64,000 nucleotides of DNA from Pseudomonas sp. B21_DOA (GTDB taxonomy: Bacteria > Pseudomonadota > Gammaproteobacteria > Pseudomonadales > Pseudomonadaceae), in NCBI GenBank assembly GCA_030544685.1, contig CP086683.1, forward strand, positions 4,774,001 to 4,838,000, written 5' to 3'. Shown here one piece after another: positions 41,077 through 51,347 of this stretch. The notes beneath the pieces are model-generated. The model was not told the DNA's origin, made no database searches, and saw only the letters and a program-made list of their open reading frames with translations. How positions within the stretch are numbered: position 1 is the stretch's first letter; the number at the start of each line of letters is the position of its first letter. The translations under genes and the position numbers were made by a program.

Positions 41077-41170
41077 CTTGTGGGAGCTGGCTTGCCAGCG
41101 ATAGCGGTGGGTCAGTCAACATATCCGTTGAATGCCAAGCCGCCATCGCTGGCAAGCCAGCTCCCACAGG
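41077..41170. repeat. REPIN, GTGGGAGCTGGCTTGCCAGC class
   Basis: Inverted REP cores between xapX and the araC-type gene. The class is the same as at 2226. Confidence 0.9.
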
Positions 41171-41193
41171 ATCTCACAAATCAGACATTTGTC

Positions 41194-41957
41194 CTACACG
41201 GCAAATTGCGAAGGCGCCACCCCAAGCTCCCGGCGAAACATGTCGCTGAAGCTGCTCGGTGAATAACCCAGATCGCGAGCAATGACGCTCACCGCCACGC
41301 CCTGAATCAACGCTGCCACTGCTGTGGCCAACTGCACCTGCCGTCGCCATTCGGCGAAGCCCATGCCGAGGCTGTCCTTGAACAACCGCGCCAACGTCCG
41401 CACGCTGGCCCCGGCGTGCTCCGCATGCTGCTCGAACGGGATCTCCAGCGACGGCGCCGCCATCACGGCCTGACACAGATTCATCAGACGCCGGTCGGAC
41501 TCATCGGGCAGCGGAATCTTCAACTGCGAACGCCTGGCCCGGCGCAGTTCCAGCAACGCCAGCCCGACCAGCGCCTCGTAATACTCAGCCTCGCCATTAT
41601 CGCCCTGCGCCACCAGCCCGACGATCAACTCGCGCAGCAGACCACCGACTTCGATCACCTGCACCGTCGCATCCAGCGCCGCCGCCAGCGCCGGGCGCAG
41701 GTAGATATTGCGCATCTGCAAGTCCGACACCACCCGGATCCCGTGCGGCACCCCGGCGGCAACCACACCGCGCGTTGCGGCGGCACCACCAGCGCTTCGT
41801 GCGGGGTTTCCACCCACATCACCCCGCTCATCGCATAGAGCAACTGCCCCCAGACATGCTCGTGCGGTTCGATGAACAAGCCACGCGGGTAGGTCCGCGC
41901 CAGCGGTTGCACGGGCACATCGGTGTCGGTCAGATCAGGAGGCGCGGCGAGGGCCAT
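41194..41957 (-). CDS. AraC family regulator (one frame break)
   Basis: About 254 residues. The N-terminal cupin-like sensor domain has FIEPHEHVWGQLLYAMSGVM and VVPPQRAVWLPPG. The C-terminal AraC DNA-binding domain has GASVRTLARLFKDSLGMGFAEWRR and VAVSVIARDLGYSPSSFSDMFRRELG. The frame breaks at the C4 run 41751-41754. A fifth base joins WLPPG to VPHGIRVVSDLQMRN. It may control the xapX-oxidoreductase pair downstream on the same strand, but that is a guess from proximity. AraC regulators of this shape (cupin plus two HTH) usually sense small aromatic or polar effectors. Confidence 0.88.
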
Positions 41958-42102
41958 GGCGAGCGTTCACAGGGGTTGGCGAAGCCGCCATGGTAACCAG
42001 CACGCCCCGCCCTCGCCAACGATAGATACCGTCGGACAATCCAACTGAATTTTCTCGGCACAGCGCGATCCGTTTAATACCACAGGGAGGAATTCGGGCT
42101 TT

Positions 42103-42329
42103 ATGAACAACGCAAAACTTTACGTCATCGACTACACACTGCATGGCACCCCAAGTCGTTCATTATCCGCTCGGACAAAATGGACAACGCCGAAGCCTGG
42201 CATTGGGCAAGCTGCGACGCGGGCGTGGGTCGCATCCCGCGCTTCGGCCGCGAGAAAGTGCAAAAGACCAGCAAACCGATGGCAGAAAAATTCGGTCTGG
42301 AAAACGTCACCTGGCGCCAGACCAACTGA
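42103..42329 (+). CDS. DUF6555 small protein (one frame break)
   Basis: A 75-residue soluble protein. After restoring one C in the C4 run 42149-42152, it reads MNNAKLYVIDYTLHGTPKSF, continues through KMDNAEAWHWASCDAGVGRI, and ends ENVTWRQTN. This is the pattern of small Pseudomonas DUF6555 proteins. Function unknown. The next gene starts 49 bases later on the same strand. Confidence 0.75.
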
Positions 42330-42377
42330 CTCCACCGCCTTCATCGCAGGCTTGGCAATCGACAGGGGAATCGACCG

Positions 42378-42650
42378 ATGACCGACACTTATCACCCGGC
42401 CCGACTGGACTACGGCCTGACCACCTTCTTCGGCCAGATCACCAAAACGGTGAATTGCGCAGTCGCACTGGAAACGGTCGCGGATGACCCTTATCGCTTC
42501 ACCTTGTGCGTCCAGGCACCGGTACCGGAAGACCTCGACCAGGCGAAGATCGTAGTAGTCAAGGTCGAGGGGCGAACGTTGCAAGGCACGGTGAGGCACT
42601 TTGAGCGACGGGACGACGACAGTCTGAAAATGGAAGTGGAGCCTGATTAG
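42378..42650 (+). CDS. Conserved Pseudomonas hypothetical protein
   Basis: A 90-residue soluble, mostly beta-rich protein (YGLTTFFGQITKTVNCAVAL, RFTLCVQAPVPEDLDQ, TLQGTVRHFERRDDDSL). It is not a known enzyme. It follows the DUF6555 gene and ends in a shared terminator with the convergent metallothionein gene. Confidence 0.65.
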   Translation: MTDTYHPARLDYGLTTFFGQITKTVNCAVALETVADDPYRFTLCVQAPVPEDLDQAKIVVVKVEGRTLQGTVRHFERRDDDSLKMEVEPD

Positions 42651-42663
42651 GCCCCACTTTTTT
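42635..42663. terminator. Bidirectional-type terminator
   Basis: AGTGGAGCC (42635) and GGCCCCACT (42650) pair with one mismatch, followed by T6. It lies between the convergent 90-residue gene and the metallothionein gene. Confidence 0.75.
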
Positions 42664-42670
42664 GCCGTGA

Positions 42671-42837
42671 TTATTTCGGATGGGCGCAACCGCAACCCTT
42701 CATCGCACACTCCTCACCGCCCTTGTGGTGATGAGCGCAAGCCTCGCAGCAATAGTGTTTACCGTGTACAGCGTAGGAATGATCGCCTTCTTTGATCGTG
42801 CAGTTGCAGCCCGGGCAGTCGCATTTTTGTCGGACAT
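42671..42837 (-). CDS. Bacterial metallothionein (PmtA type, one frame break)
   Basis: A 55-residue protein that binds zinc or cadmium through a cysteine cluster. After one A is restored in the run 42824-42828, it reads MSDKKCDCPGCNC, then TIKEGDHSYAVHGKHYCCEA, and ends ECAMKGCGCAHPK. Ten cysteines and the YCCEAC and GCGC motifs are as in Pseudomonas metallothioneins. The start at 42837 follows the purine-rich GGAGTCTGTCCC region (ribosome site GGAG about 10 bases upstream). The frame break hides the N terminus in the sequence as given. Confidence 0.88.
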
Positions 42838-43372
42838 GGGACAGACTCCTTGCGTGGTGGTTGTCTGAAGCTTGCGAGCAAGCCATAAGGGACAGTGTAG
42901 AAGGTGGTGTTGCAGGCTGGCCAACTGTTGAGAGATTGGGCGACGCAGAAATGGCTTTCGCGAGCAGGCTCGCTCCCACAGAAAAGCCAAAGCAAAGCAA
43001 AGCAAAGCAAGATCAAAAGATCGCAGCCTTCGGCAGCTCCTACACACGATGAGCGCAAGCTCGAGTAGCTTTTGATCTTGATCTCAGAGCCCGTCGGTAG
43101 GCTGAGTGGAGGGATTGATGCGGGCGTGGGAGCGCAGCGACCGTTTGGCGCAGCCAAACACAGCGAGTGTAGGTGCAGCGAAGCAAACCGGAGCCGCTGC
43201 GCCAGGATCAGTCCCGCAGCGAAGGAACCCCGAGCCCCAGCGAGCGGGCCGGACGTCAGGGCGCAGCCTTTTGGTTACTTTTTGGCGTTTGAAAAAGTGA
43301 CCCGCTGTAAGAGCGGAACCGCCAGAAGCAACACCCGCAGCAACGGATATGTACACAGTCAAACAAATAAAA
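42838..43372. repeat. Composite intergenic repeat region
   Basis: This 535-base gap has no gene. It holds one REP core (42956-42981), a pentanucleotide run (AAAGC) x4 at 42989-43008, an inverted GATCAAAAGATCGCAGCC element (43011-43084), and from about 43085 a longer Pseudomonas intergenic repeat containing CCTTTTGGTTACTTTTTGGC and AAAAAGTGACCCGCTGTAAG near 43268-43310. The last element recurs widely in fluorescens-group genomes and is not coding. Confidence 0.75.
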
Positions 43373-43825
43373 TCACTGCGCCTGCCGCGAACTCCGATAC
43401 ATGAATACCAACGCCACCGCCAGACACACCATCGCCAGCATCCGGCTCGAAGACAAGCCGATCGCCGGATTCCCCAACCAGCCAAAATTGTCGATCAACA
43501 TCCCCATCCCCAACTGCCCGACAATCACCGCCACCGTCGCCACAGCCGTCCCGACCACAGGCACCGCACCCACCATCACCATCATGTACACCACGCCGAA
43601 CAGCGCCCCGGTCAACTGCCACTTCGGCACCTCAAGCAGACTCACCGCCTGCGCCGGTTCGAAAAACAGAATCAACAACCCGGTCACCACCGCGCCCACC
43701 GCAAAGGTCAGCAAACTGGAGCGCAGCACACCCACCGTCTCACCCAAACGACCATTGATCGCGGCCTGCACACTCAACACCGCACCGGCCAATACCACCA
43801 CCGCCAACAAAATCACCAGACCCAT
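43373..43825 (-). CDS. YdcZ/DUF606-type small membrane transporter, subunit B
   Basis: A 150-residue inner-membrane protein of the DMT superfamily with five hydrophobic helices (LVILLAVVVLAGAVLSVQAAI through MLAMVCLAVALVFMYRS). The motif NGRLGETVGVLRSSLLTFAVGA and the FGWLGNPA region near the C terminus are typical of the DUF606 half-size family. ATG at 43825 overlaps the stop of the paired gene (TGATG), so the two are translationally coupled and likely form a heterodimer. Substrate unknown. Confidence 0.85.
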   Translation of the reverse strand: MGLVILLAVVVLAGAVLSVQAAINGRLGETVGVLRSSLLTFAVGAVVTGLLILFFEPAQAVSLLEVPKWQLTGALFGVVYMMVMVGAVPVVGTAVATVAVIVGQLGMGMLIDNFGWLGNPAIGLSSSRMLAMVCLAVALVFMYRSSRQAQ

Positions 43826-44313
43826 CACTCACCCCGTGCAATCAGAACCAAAGCCACCACAATCAAGCCCAACGCCAGCCAGCGCTCGCCGTTGACCTTC
43901 TTGCGCGTCGCGCCGAACCAGCCGAAATGGTCGATCAGCACACTCTTGCCGACCTGCCCGGACAAAATCGCAATCATCGTCATGGCAATGCCGATGTGCG
44001 GCGTCGCCAGCGTCAGCACCACCACGTAGATCGGCCCTAGAAAACCGCCGATCAACTGCCAGCGCGGCAACTCGGTCAGCGCCGGACCTTTCTGTGGGCC
44101 GGCGAACAACAAAAGTAAAAACAGAATCGCCGAACCCACGCCGAAGATGCTCAACGTCGCCCACAAATGCCCGACCTGCTCACCCAGCGGCCCCAGCAAC
44201 CCGGCCTCGACCGACAAGCCCATGCCGGCAAGGATCACCAGCGGCAGCAACAGCAAACGCAACATCGATTTTTTCACCGGTGCGGCGACCAATCCCTCAT
44301 CCAACGACTGCAT
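43825..44313 (-). CDS. YdcZ/DUF606-type small membrane transporter, subunit A
   Basis: A 162-residue partner of the previous protein with the same five-helix plan (LLLPLVILAGMGLSVEAGLL, then WATLSIFGVGSAILFLLLLF, and VLIDHFGWFGATRKKVNGERW). The start at 44313 is chosen for position after AGGT and for the family's N terminus. It is divergent from a LysR regulator, which probably controls the pair. Confidence 0.85.
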   Translation of the reverse strand: MQSLDEGLVAAPVKKSMLRLLLLPLVILAGMGLSVEAGLLGPLGEQVGHLWATLSIFGVGSAILFLLLLFAGPQKGPALTELPRWQLIGGFLGPIYVVVLTLATPHIGIAMTMIAILSGQVGKSVLIDHFGWFGATRKKVNGERWLALGLIVVALVLIARGE

Positions 44314-44426
44314 ACCTGACCTTCCACGCTCAAAAACAATGGCGCGGATTATCGGCTGGCGCCGCTGTGCGATAAATGGGAGCATCCGGACAACACTTTT
44401 GCGCAACACGCACAGCGAGACACGGC

Positions 44427-45362
44427 ATGCACGGGCTCAACGAACTCGGATTCAAAGCGCTACGGCTGTTTGTGGCGGTCCTCGACCACGGCAGTTTTTC
44501 CGAAGTCGCCCGCCGCGAAGGCGTTGCGCCCTCCTCGATTTCGCGGCAGATCCAGTTGATGGAACAGGCGCTCAACCAGCAATTGCTCTACCGCCACACC
44601 CGCGCCGTCACCCCGACCGAAGCCGGGCGCACGCTCGGCCACCATGCGCGGCTGCTATTGGTGCAACTGGAAGAAGCCGAACAGGCGTTGCAGGAGCAGC
44701 AAAGCGAACCCACCGGACTGGTGCGCATCAACGCCCCGGTGGTGTTCGGCCAACGCCATCTGACACCGTGGCTGGGCGAGCTCTGCGCGCGCTATCCGAA
44801 GCTGCAATTGGATATCCAGCAAACCGACCATTACGTCGACCCGCTACAGGAAGGCGCCGACCTGCTGTTTCGCATCGGCGCGCTGCACGATTCGAGCATG
44901 CAGGCACGCATTCTCGCGCCGCACCGCTTTCAGGTCGCCGCCAGCCCGGCCTATCTCAAACGCCATGGCACGCCGCAGCATCCCGACCAACTCGCGCAAC
45001 ATCAGTGCCTGGCCTACAAAGGCGCGGCCGGTCAGCAGCGCTGGTTTTTCCGCCGTGATGGCGAGGACTGGACGCCATACACCGTCAGAGGTCCGATCAC
45101 CGGCAACCACGCCGACACCCTGACCCAGGCCGCTCAGCAAGGGCTGGGGCTGGTGATGTTTCCGTCGTGGCTGATTGGCGAAGCGGTGCGCGAGGGCACA
45201 CTGGTGCCGGTGCTGGGGGAATATCAGGTGTCGAACAGCCTGGAACCGCAGCAGATCGCGGTGCTGTGGCCCGGGAGCCGGCGGCTGTCGGTGAAGGTAA
45301 GGACGGTGATCGATTTCTTCATCGAATGCTTCGGTGAAATCCCGTATTGGGACCAGACTTGA
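44427..45362 (+). CDS. LysR-type transcriptional regulator
   Basis: A 311-residue regulator. The winged HTH spans residues about 5-65 (LFVAVLDHGSFSEVARREGVAPSSISRQI). The substrate-binding domain starts at about residue 90 (LVRINAPVVFGQRHLTPWLG). The overall pattern is of the CrgA/DsdC-like group. It is transcribed away from the YdcZ pair, with 113 bases between, the usual arrangement for a regulator and its target. The effector is unknown. Confidence 0.9.
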   Translation: MHGLNELGFKALRLFVAVLDHGSFSEVARREGVAPSSISRQIQLMEQALNQQLLYRHTRAVTPTEAGRTLGHHARLLLVQLEEAEQALQEQQSEPTGLVRINAPVVFGQRHLTPWLGELCARYPKLQLDIQQTDHYVDPLQEGADLLFRIGALHDSSMQARILAPHRFQVAASPAYLKRHGTPQHPDQLAQHQCLAYKGAAGQQRWFFRRDGEDWTPYTVRGPITGNHADTLTQAAQQGLGLVMFPSWLIGEAVREGTLVPVLGEYQVSNSLEPQQIAVLWPGSRRLSVKVRTVIDFFIECFGEIPYWDQT

Positions 45363-45380
45363 AGGCTACAGAAACTCAAA

Positions 45381-45470
45381 TGTGGGAGCGGGCTTGCTCG
45401 CGAATGCGGTGTGCCATGCAACCCATTGGGGGTCTGACACAACGCATTCGCGAGCAAGCCCGCTCCCACA
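45381..45470. repeat. REPIN, GTGGGAGCGGGCTTGCTCGCGAA class
   Basis: Inverted REP cores between the convergent lysR and chemoreceptor genes. Confidence 0.9.
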
Positions 45471-45488
45471 ATGGATTATCGTGAATCT

Positions 45489-47171
45489 TCAGATACGGAA
45501 CTGCCCGACCAGCTTGCCCAACCGCTGCCCCAGCTCCGCCAGACTGCGCGAGGTCTGCGCGCCCAGTTGCGTTTCATCGGCCACGCTGTCCACCGCCACG
45601 GCAATCTGATGCACGCTGCGGTTGATTTCTTCGGCCACCGCCGTCTGCTCTTCCGCTGCGCTGGCGATCTGCGCGTTCATCGAGTTGATCGTGGCGATCA
45701 ACTGCGCCATGGCATCCAGCGATGCACCGGCCTGATTGGCTTGCTGCGAAGTACCATCGCCAGCCTCGCTGGAACGGCGCATGGCCTCAACTGCCTGCTG
45801 CGTGCCGGCCTGCAAGCGGTCGATCATGCCCTGGATTTCCTGAGTGCTGATCTGCGTGCGGCTGGCCAGTGCGCGCACCTCGTCCGCAACCACCGCAAAG
45901 CCACGACCGGCCTCACCGGCGCGTGCCGCTTCGATCGCGGCGTTGAGCGCCAGCAGGTTGGTCTGCTCGGCAATCGAACGGATCACCCCAAGCACGCCGA
46001 CGATCGAACTGACGTCCTGCTGCAGGCTGTCCAGCGACACGCCGCTGTTGCGGATATCGTCGACCAATGCATGAATCTGCTTGATGCTGCCCGCGACCAC
46101 ACGCTTGGCGCTTTGGCCTTCTTCGTCGGTCTGTTGAGCGGCAACGGCGGCGTTCTGCGCGCTCTTCGCCACTTCCTGGGCGGCGGCGGACATTTCGTTG
46201 ATCGCCGTGGCGACCTGATCGGTTTCGTGACGCTGACGCTCCATGGCCTGATCGGAACGCTGCGCCTGTTCCGAGACCTGGGTGACCAGCCCGGTGAGTT
46301 GCGTGGTCATCTCGGTGATCTGCCGCACCAGGCCGTGGATCTTGTCGACGAAACGGTTGAACGAGCCGGCCAGTTCGCCGAGTTCGTCCTGGCTGGTGAT
46401 GTTCAGGCGCCGGGTCAGGTCGCCCTCGCCAGCGGCGATGTCGTCGAGGCTGGCTTTCATTTGCGTCAGCGGACGCAGAATGGTGTTGGCCAGCAACATG
46501 CCCGCCGCCGCGATCACCAGCAGCACCAGCACCGCGACGCCGACAATGCTCAGCACCACGCCTTGCACGCGCTCCTGCACTTGCGCCTCGACCTGCGCCA
46601 CTTGCGCTTCGATGCCGTCGAGGTTGACCGAAGTACCCACCGCCATGTCCCACTTCGGCAGGTATTCGGTGTAGCCGAGTTTCGGCACCAGCACCTTGGC
46701 GTTGCCCGGCAGCGGCGAGCTGTATTGCAGATAGTGGGTGCCGTCCTTGGCCACCTTGACCAGGCCGAGGTTGACGTAGACGCCGTTCGGGTCGCGGTTG
46801 TCCTTGAAACTTTTGCCCACGCCGTCGGGGTCGTTGGCCTTGAACAGACGCACGGTCTCGGAGTCGTAGCCGAAGAAGTAGCCATCCTTGCCGTAGCGGA
46901 TGCCCGAGAGCAATTTGATTGCCTGGGCGCGCGCCGCGTCGTCGCCCGGTGCGGCGGCGTCATACAGCGGTTTGATCGTGGTCATGGCCACGGCAACGTA
47001 ACTTTGCAGGGTGGCCTTGGCGTCGCTGAGCAGCCGCTCGCGGGTCTGTTCGACCTCCTTGCGCGCCTGTTCCTGGAGGATGAACAGCGTGGTCACGCTG
47101 ATGACCAGCGCAAAGAGCAGCACCGGCAGAACGGCAAGGGACAGGACTTTAGCCTTGAGACTCAGGCGCAT
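45489..47171 (-). CDS. Methyl-accepting chemotaxis protein, sCache type
   Basis: A 560-residue transmembrane chemoreceptor. TM1 is [21 protein letters not shown], then a periplasmic single Cache domain ([54 protein letters not shown]), TM2, and HAMP ([22 protein letters not shown]). The signalling tip is [37 protein letters not shown] in the usual order. The C-terminal helix ends [13 protein letters not shown], with no CheR-binding pentapeptide. The sCache form usually senses small carboxylates. The ligand is unknown. Confidence 0.93.
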   Translation of the reverse strand: MRLSLKAKVLSLAVLPVLLFALVISVTTLFILQEQARKEVEQTRERLLSDAKATLQSYVAVAMTTIKPLYDAAAPGDDAARAQAIKLLSGIRYGKDGYFFGYDSETVRLFKANDPDGVGKSFKDNRDPNGVYVNLGLVKVAKDGTHYLQYSSPLPGNAKVLVPKLGYTEYLPKWDMAVGTSVNLDGIEAQVAQVEAQVQERVQGVVLSIVGVAVLVLLVIAAAGMLLANTILRPLTQMKASLDDIAAGEGDLTRRLNITSQDELGELAGSFNRFVDKIHGLVRQITEMTTQLTGLVTQVSEQAQRSDQAMERQRHETDQVATAINEMSAAAQEVAKSAQNAAVAAQQTDEEGQSAKRVVAGSIKQIHALVDDIRNSGVSLDSLQQDVSSIVGVLGVIRSIAEQTNLLALNAAIEAARAGEAGRGFAVVADEVRALASRTQISTQEIQGMIDRLQAGTQQAVEAMRRSSEAGDGTSQQANQAGASLDAMAQLIATINSMNAQIASAAEEQTAVAEEINRSVHQIAVAVDSVADETQLGAQTSRSLAELGQRLGKLVGQFRI

Positions 47172-47261
47172 CGGGGGACTCACTCTTTTGATTTTGTTGG
47201 CGTGGTTAAAGGCTTTAACGGCACGCCGGAGCAAAAGTTGAGTCCGGGAAATACCCAGGCC

Positions 47262-47353
47262 TCTGTGGGAGCGAGCTTGCTCGCGAAGGCGTCGTGTCAG
47301 TCGCTGCAACTGCGACTGATCCACCGCTTTCGCGAGCAAGCTCGCTCCCACAG
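47262..47353. repeat. REPIN, GTGGGAGCGAGCTTGCTCGCGAA class
   Basis: Inverted REP cores between the antiporter and chemoreceptor genes. Confidence 0.9.
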
Positions 47354-47368
47354 TGATTGGTGGGGCGT

Positions 47369-48685
47369 TTAGAGAACCATCGCTGCAACCCAGCCGAACA
47401 CCAGCAGCGGCAGGTTGTAGTGCAGGAAAGTCGGTACGACGGTGTCCCAGATGTGGTGATGCTGGCCGTCGATGTTCAGACCCGAAGTCGGGCCGAGGGT
47501 CGAGTCCGAGGCCGGCGATCCGGCATCGCCCAGCGCACCGGCCGTACCGACGATGCAGACGATGGCGATCGGGCTGAAGCCCAGTTGCATGCACAGCGGC
47601 ACGAAGATCGCCGCTAGAATCGGCACGGTGGAAAACGACGAGCCGATGCCCATGGTCACCAGCAAGCCCACCAGCAGCATCAACAAGGCACCCACGCCTT
47701 TGCTGTGATTGATCCACGCCGCCGACGATTCGACCAGCGTCTGCACCTGCCCGGTGGCCTTCATGACTTCGGCAAAGCCTGAGGCGGCGATCATGATGAA
47801 GCCGATCATCGCCATCATTTTCATGCCTTCGGTGAACAGGTCATCGGTCTCGCGCCATTTGACGATGCCGGAGAACGAGAAAATCAGGAACCCAACCAGC
47901 GCGCCGATAATCATCGAGTCCAGCAGCAACTGCACCACAAATGCCGAAGCGATGGCCACGCCGGCGATCATCAGGCTCAACGGGTTGTACTGCACCGCCG
48001 TCTGCTCGACCTGTTCGATTTTGGCCAAGTCATAAACGCGCTTCTTGCGATAGCTGATGAACGCCATCGCCAGGCCGAAGACCATGCCCAGCGCCGGAAT
48101 GCCCATGGCATGGGTGACATTGATGCCGCTGATGTCGACGCCGCTGCGGGCGACGTTGGCCAGCAGGATTTCGTTGAGGAAAATGTTGCCGAAGCCCACC
48201 GGCAGGAACATGTACGGGGTGATCAGGCCGAAGGTCATGACACAGGCGATCAAACGGCGATCGAGTTGCAGCTTGGTCAGTACATATAGAAGTGGCGGCA
48301 CCAGCAGCGGAATGAAGGCGATGTGGATCGGCAGGATGTTCTGCGAGGCAATCGCCACCACCCACAGCAGCCCGATCAGCAGCCATTTGACGTTACCGCC
48401 GCCGGTTGCATGCTGCCGATCCACCATGGCCAGGGCCTTGTCGGCCAGCGCATGGGCCAGGCCGGACTTGGCAATCGCCACGGCGAACGCGCCGAGCAAA
48501 GCGTAGGACAACGCCACGGTCGCGCCGCCGCCCAAGCCGCTGTTGAACGCCTTGAGTGTTGCGTCGATGCCCAGACCGCCGGTCAGGCCACCGACCAGCG
48601 CCCCGACGATCAGCGCGATCACCACATGCACGCGCGACAGGCTGAGGATCAGCATGACGCCGACGGCTGCTATGACTGCATTCAT
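47369..48685 (-). CDS. Na+/H+ antiporter family protein (COG2056 type)
   Basis: A 438-residue inner-membrane transporter with about eleven helices. It begins [20 protein letters not shown], contains the charged pairs and loops [20 protein letters not shown] and [15 protein letters not shown], and has the conserved C-terminal [20 protein letters not shown] region. The family is related to NhaC/YuiF-like antiporters and to amino-acid transporters. Sodium export is inferred, not shown. It is a single gene between two chemoreceptors. Confidence 0.85.
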   Translation of the reverse strand: MNAVIAAVGVMLILSLSRVHVVIALIVGALVGGLTGGLGIDATLKAFNSGLGGGATVALSYALLGAFAVAIAKSGLAHALADKALAMVDRQHATGGGNVKWLLIGLLWVVAIASQNILPIHIAFIPLLVPPLLYVLTKLQLDRRLIACVMTFGLITPYMFLPVGFGNIFLNEILLANVARSGVDISGINVTHAMGIPALGMVFGLAMAFISYRKKRVYDLAKIEQVEQTAVQYNPLSLMIAGVAIASAFVVQLLLDSMIIGALVGFLIFSFSGIVKWRETDDLFTEGMKMMAMIGFIMIAASGFAEVMKATGQVQTLVESSAAWINHSKGVGALLMLLVGLLVTMGIGSSFSTVPILAAIFVPLCMQLGFSPIAIVCIVGTAGALGDAGSPASDSTLGPTSGLNIDGQHHHIWDTVVPTFLHYNLPLLVFGWVAAMVL

Positions 48686-48824
48686 TTCACTACCTCAAAA
48701 AACACTGCGGGTGAAAACACACCGCCAGACAGGATGAGTCCGCGCGGGATTGGCCGGCGGATGTGTACAGAGGGTCTTGTTAGAGGGCGCGCACTGTGCC
48801 GCAGAGTGGCGGCAGTGTCAAAGC

Positions 48825-48948
48825 CCTGTGGCGAGGGATTTATCCCCGTTGGGTGGCGAAGCCGCCACCGGCAAACTTCGAAACAACCCTATACGCAGGT
48901 GTCACGACTGCTTCGCAGCCGAACGGGGATAAATCCCCTCGCCACAGG
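48825..48948. repeat. Repeat pair, GTGGCGAGGGATTTATCCCC class
   Basis: GTGGCGAGGGATTTATCCCC and its inverted copy GGGGATAAATCCCCTCGCCAC enclose two hairpins (GGTGGCGAAGCCGCC and the CTGCTTCGCAGCC arm). The 383-base gap between the divergent antiporter and chemoreceptor genes holds nothing else recognised. Confidence 0.88.
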
Positions 48949-49068
48949 ACTGCAGGACCACAGGCCCCGCATGCGGCAATCGGTCATATTGCGCTCACGC
49001 ATAAAGAAAGCCGAAACGCGGCCGCTACAGTGCAAAGTCTCAGATATTTATCGGATAAGGATATTTCC

Positions 49069-51216
49069 ATGTCGCTCAGACAACTTTCCATCCAATGGAA
49101 AATCACCCTGCTCGCCGGCCTCTGCCTGGCCGGTATCGTGACCCTGTTGGTCGGTCTTTCGCTGTATCGCATGGAACACAGCTCGGCGCTGGTCAAGGCC
49201 TCGAGCATGGAGATGCTCACCGAGTCGGCGCAGGCGCGGATTGAATCGCAAGGTGAAGTGCAGGCCGCCGGCATTCGCCAGCAATTCATGGACGCCTATC
49301 AATACGGCCACGGTTTCTCGCGGCAGGTGCTGTTTTTGCGTGAGCAGGCCGAGAAGCGCTTCCTCGATGCTTTCGACCTGCGCGAGGACATGACCCGTCA
49401 GGTCAAATCCGCGCTGCAAGCCAACCCGGACCTGCTTGGCCTGTCGCTGGTGTTCGAAGCCAATGCACTGGACGGCAAGGACGAACTGTTCGCCGACCAG
49501 GCTGAGCTGGGCAGCAACGACAAGGGCCGCTTTGCCCTGTACTGGTCGCAGCCGACCCCGGGCAAAGTCACCTCGATGGCGCTGCCGGAAAGCGACATGA
49601 GCGACACCAGCACCGGCCCCAGCGGTCAGGCCGCCAACGCCTGGTTCACCTGCCCGCGCACCACGCTCAAACCGTGCGTGATCGAGCCGTACTTCTATGT
49701 CATCGACGGCCAGAAAGTGCTGATGACCAGCATCGTCTTTCCGCTGCAGGTCAACGGCAAAGTCATCGCTTCGCTGTCGGTCGACATCAACCTCAACAGC
49801 CTGCAAGCGATCAGCCAGAACGCCAGCCGCAAGCTGTATGACGGCCAGACCGCCGTCAGTATCGTCAGCCCCGCCGGCCTGCTCGCCGGCTACAGCCCGG
49901 ATGCCGGCAAACTCAGCCAGCGTCTGGATGCGGTGGATCAGGCCAGCGGCAGCGAAATGCTGCGCCTGCTCGCCGCGAGCACTGGCGTGAGCAGCCTGCA
50001 CAGCAACGGCCAGTTGAAAGTGCTGTCGCCGTTCCAGCCAATTCCCGGTGGACCGGCGTGGGGCGTGCTGCTTGATGTGCCGGAGAAAGTCCTGGTCAGC
50101 CGCGCCGAAGCGCTCAAGCAGCAACTGGATGCGAGCAACTCTTCGGGCACGCTGATCGAACTGAGCCTCGGCCTGCTCGCCGCGCTGATCGGTTTGCTGC
50201 TGGTGTGGCTGATGGCGCGCAGCGTGACCAGACCGATCCTCGGCGTGGCGCACATGCTTGAAGACATCGCCAGCGGCGAAGGCGACCTGACCCGGCGTCT
50301 GGCCTATGACAAACAGGACGAGCTCGGCCAGTTGGCCGGTTGGTTCAACAAGTTCCTCGACAAGCTGCAACCGGTTATCGCCGAGGTGAAACGCTCGGTG
50401 CAGGATGCGCGCAACACCGCTGACCAGTCTTCGGCCATCGCCACTCAGACCAGCGCTGGCATGGAGCAGCAATATCGCCAGGTCGATCAGGTCGCCACCG
50501 CGTCCCACGAAATGAGCGCCACCGCCCAGGACGTGGCGCGCAGTGCCGCGCAAGCCGCCGAGGCCGCCAAGGACGCCGACCGCGCCACCCGTCAGGGCCT
50601 GACCGTGATCGACCGCACCACCGCAAGCATCGACACCCTCGCCGCCGATATGAGCGCCGCGATGGTTCAGGTCGAAGGGCTGGCTGCGAACAGCGAGAAG
50701 ATCGGCACGGTGCTGGAAACCATCCGCGCCATCGCCGAGCAGACCAACCTGCTCGCACTCAACGCCGCCATCGAAGCCGCTCGCGCCGGTGAAGCCGGAC
50801 GAGGTTTTGCCGTGGTTGCCGACGAAGTGCGCAACCTTGCGCGCCGCACTCAGGAGTCGGTGGAGGAAACCCGCCAGGTCATCGAGCAATTGCAGAACGG
50901 CACGCAGGAAGTGGTGGGCTCGATGGGCAACAGCCATCGTCAGGCTCAGGGCAGTGTCGAGCAGGTTGGCCAGGCCGTGACCGCGCTGCGGCAGATCGGC
51001 GATGCAGTGACCGTGATCAGCGACATGACCCTGCAAATCGCCAGCGCTGCCGAAGAGCAGAGCGCGGTGGCCGAGGAGATCAACAACAACGTGGCGACAA
51101 TTCGCGATGTGACGGAGTCGCTGTCCGGACAGGCGAATGAATCGGCGCGGGTGAGCCAGTCGCTCAACAGCCTGGCGAATCAGCAGCAGCGGTTGATGGA
51201 TCAGTTTCGGGTCTAG
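49069..51216 (+). CDS. Methyl-accepting chemotaxis protein, dCache (PctA-like) type
   Basis: A 715-residue chemoreceptor. The start at 49069 is preceded by ATAAGG. After TM1 ([20 protein letters not shown]) comes a long periplasmic domain (about residues 40-360) with dCache features, including [20 protein letters not shown] and [15 protein letters not shown], like amino-acid receptors PctA/B/C. TM2, HAMP ([20 protein letters not shown]) and a full signalling domain with the same tip as the other receptor follow. It ends [11 protein letters not shown]. Amino-acid sensing is an inference. The HAMP and tip are nearly identical to the sCache receptor upstream. Confidence 0.93.
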   Translation: MSLRQLSIQWKITLLAGLCLAGIVTLLVGLSLYRMEHSSALVKASSMEMLTESAQARIESQGEVQAAGIRQQFMDAYQYGHGFSRQVLFLREQAEKRFLDAFDLREDMTRQVKSALQANPDLLGLSLVFEANALDGKDELFADQAELGSNDKGRFALYWSQPTPGKVTSMALPESDMSDTSTGPSGQAANAWFTCPRTTLKPCVIEPYFYVIDGQKVLMTSIVFPLQVNGKVIASLSVDINLNSLQAISQNASRKLYDGQTAVSIVSPAGLLAGYSPDAGKLSQRLDAVDQASGSEMLRLLAASTGVSSLHSNGQLKVLSPFQPIPGGPAWGVLLDVPEKVLVSRAEALKQQLDASNSSGTLIELSLGLLAALIGLLLVWLMARSVTRPILGVAHMLEDIASGEGDLTRRLAYDKQDELGQLAGWFNKFLDKLQPVIAEVKRSVQDARNTADQSSAIATQTSAGMEQQYRQVDQVATASHEMSATAQDVARSAAQAAEAAKDADRATRQGLTVIDRTTASIDTLAADMSAAMVQVEGLAANSEKIGTVLETIRAIAEQTNLLALNAAIEAARAGEAGRGFAVVADEVRNLARRTQESVEETRQVIEQLQNGTQEVVGSMGNSHRQAQGSVEQVGQAVTALRQIGDAVTVISDMTLQIASAAEEQSAVAEEINNNVATIRDVTESLSGQANESARVSQSLNSLANQQQRLMDQFRV

Positions 51217-51235
51217 AATCCACCGCAAAACCCAA

Positions 51236-51327
51236 TGTGGGAGCGAGCCTGCTCGCGAAAGCGTCGTATCAGTCAGCGAACATTTATCTGACAGATTGCA
51301 TTCGCGAGCAGGCTCGCTCCCACAGGG
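51236..51327. repeat. REPIN, GTGGGAGCGAGCCTGCTCGCGAA class
   Basis: Inverted REP cores between the convergent chemoreceptor and histidine kinase genes. Confidence 0.9.
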
Positions 51328-51347
51328 GATGTAGGGTGTTTTGGCAA

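Noticed and set aside
43085..43345. Small protein or RNA gene in the long Pseudomonas intergenic repeat
   Set aside because: The stretch matches a repeat I recognise from intergenic DNA of the genus. No start, ribosome site or terminator fits a gene.
49048..51228. 726-codon open frame opposite the dCache chemoreceptor
   Set aside because: It mirrors the coding strand's third-position GC bias and has no known domains. The receptor is certain.
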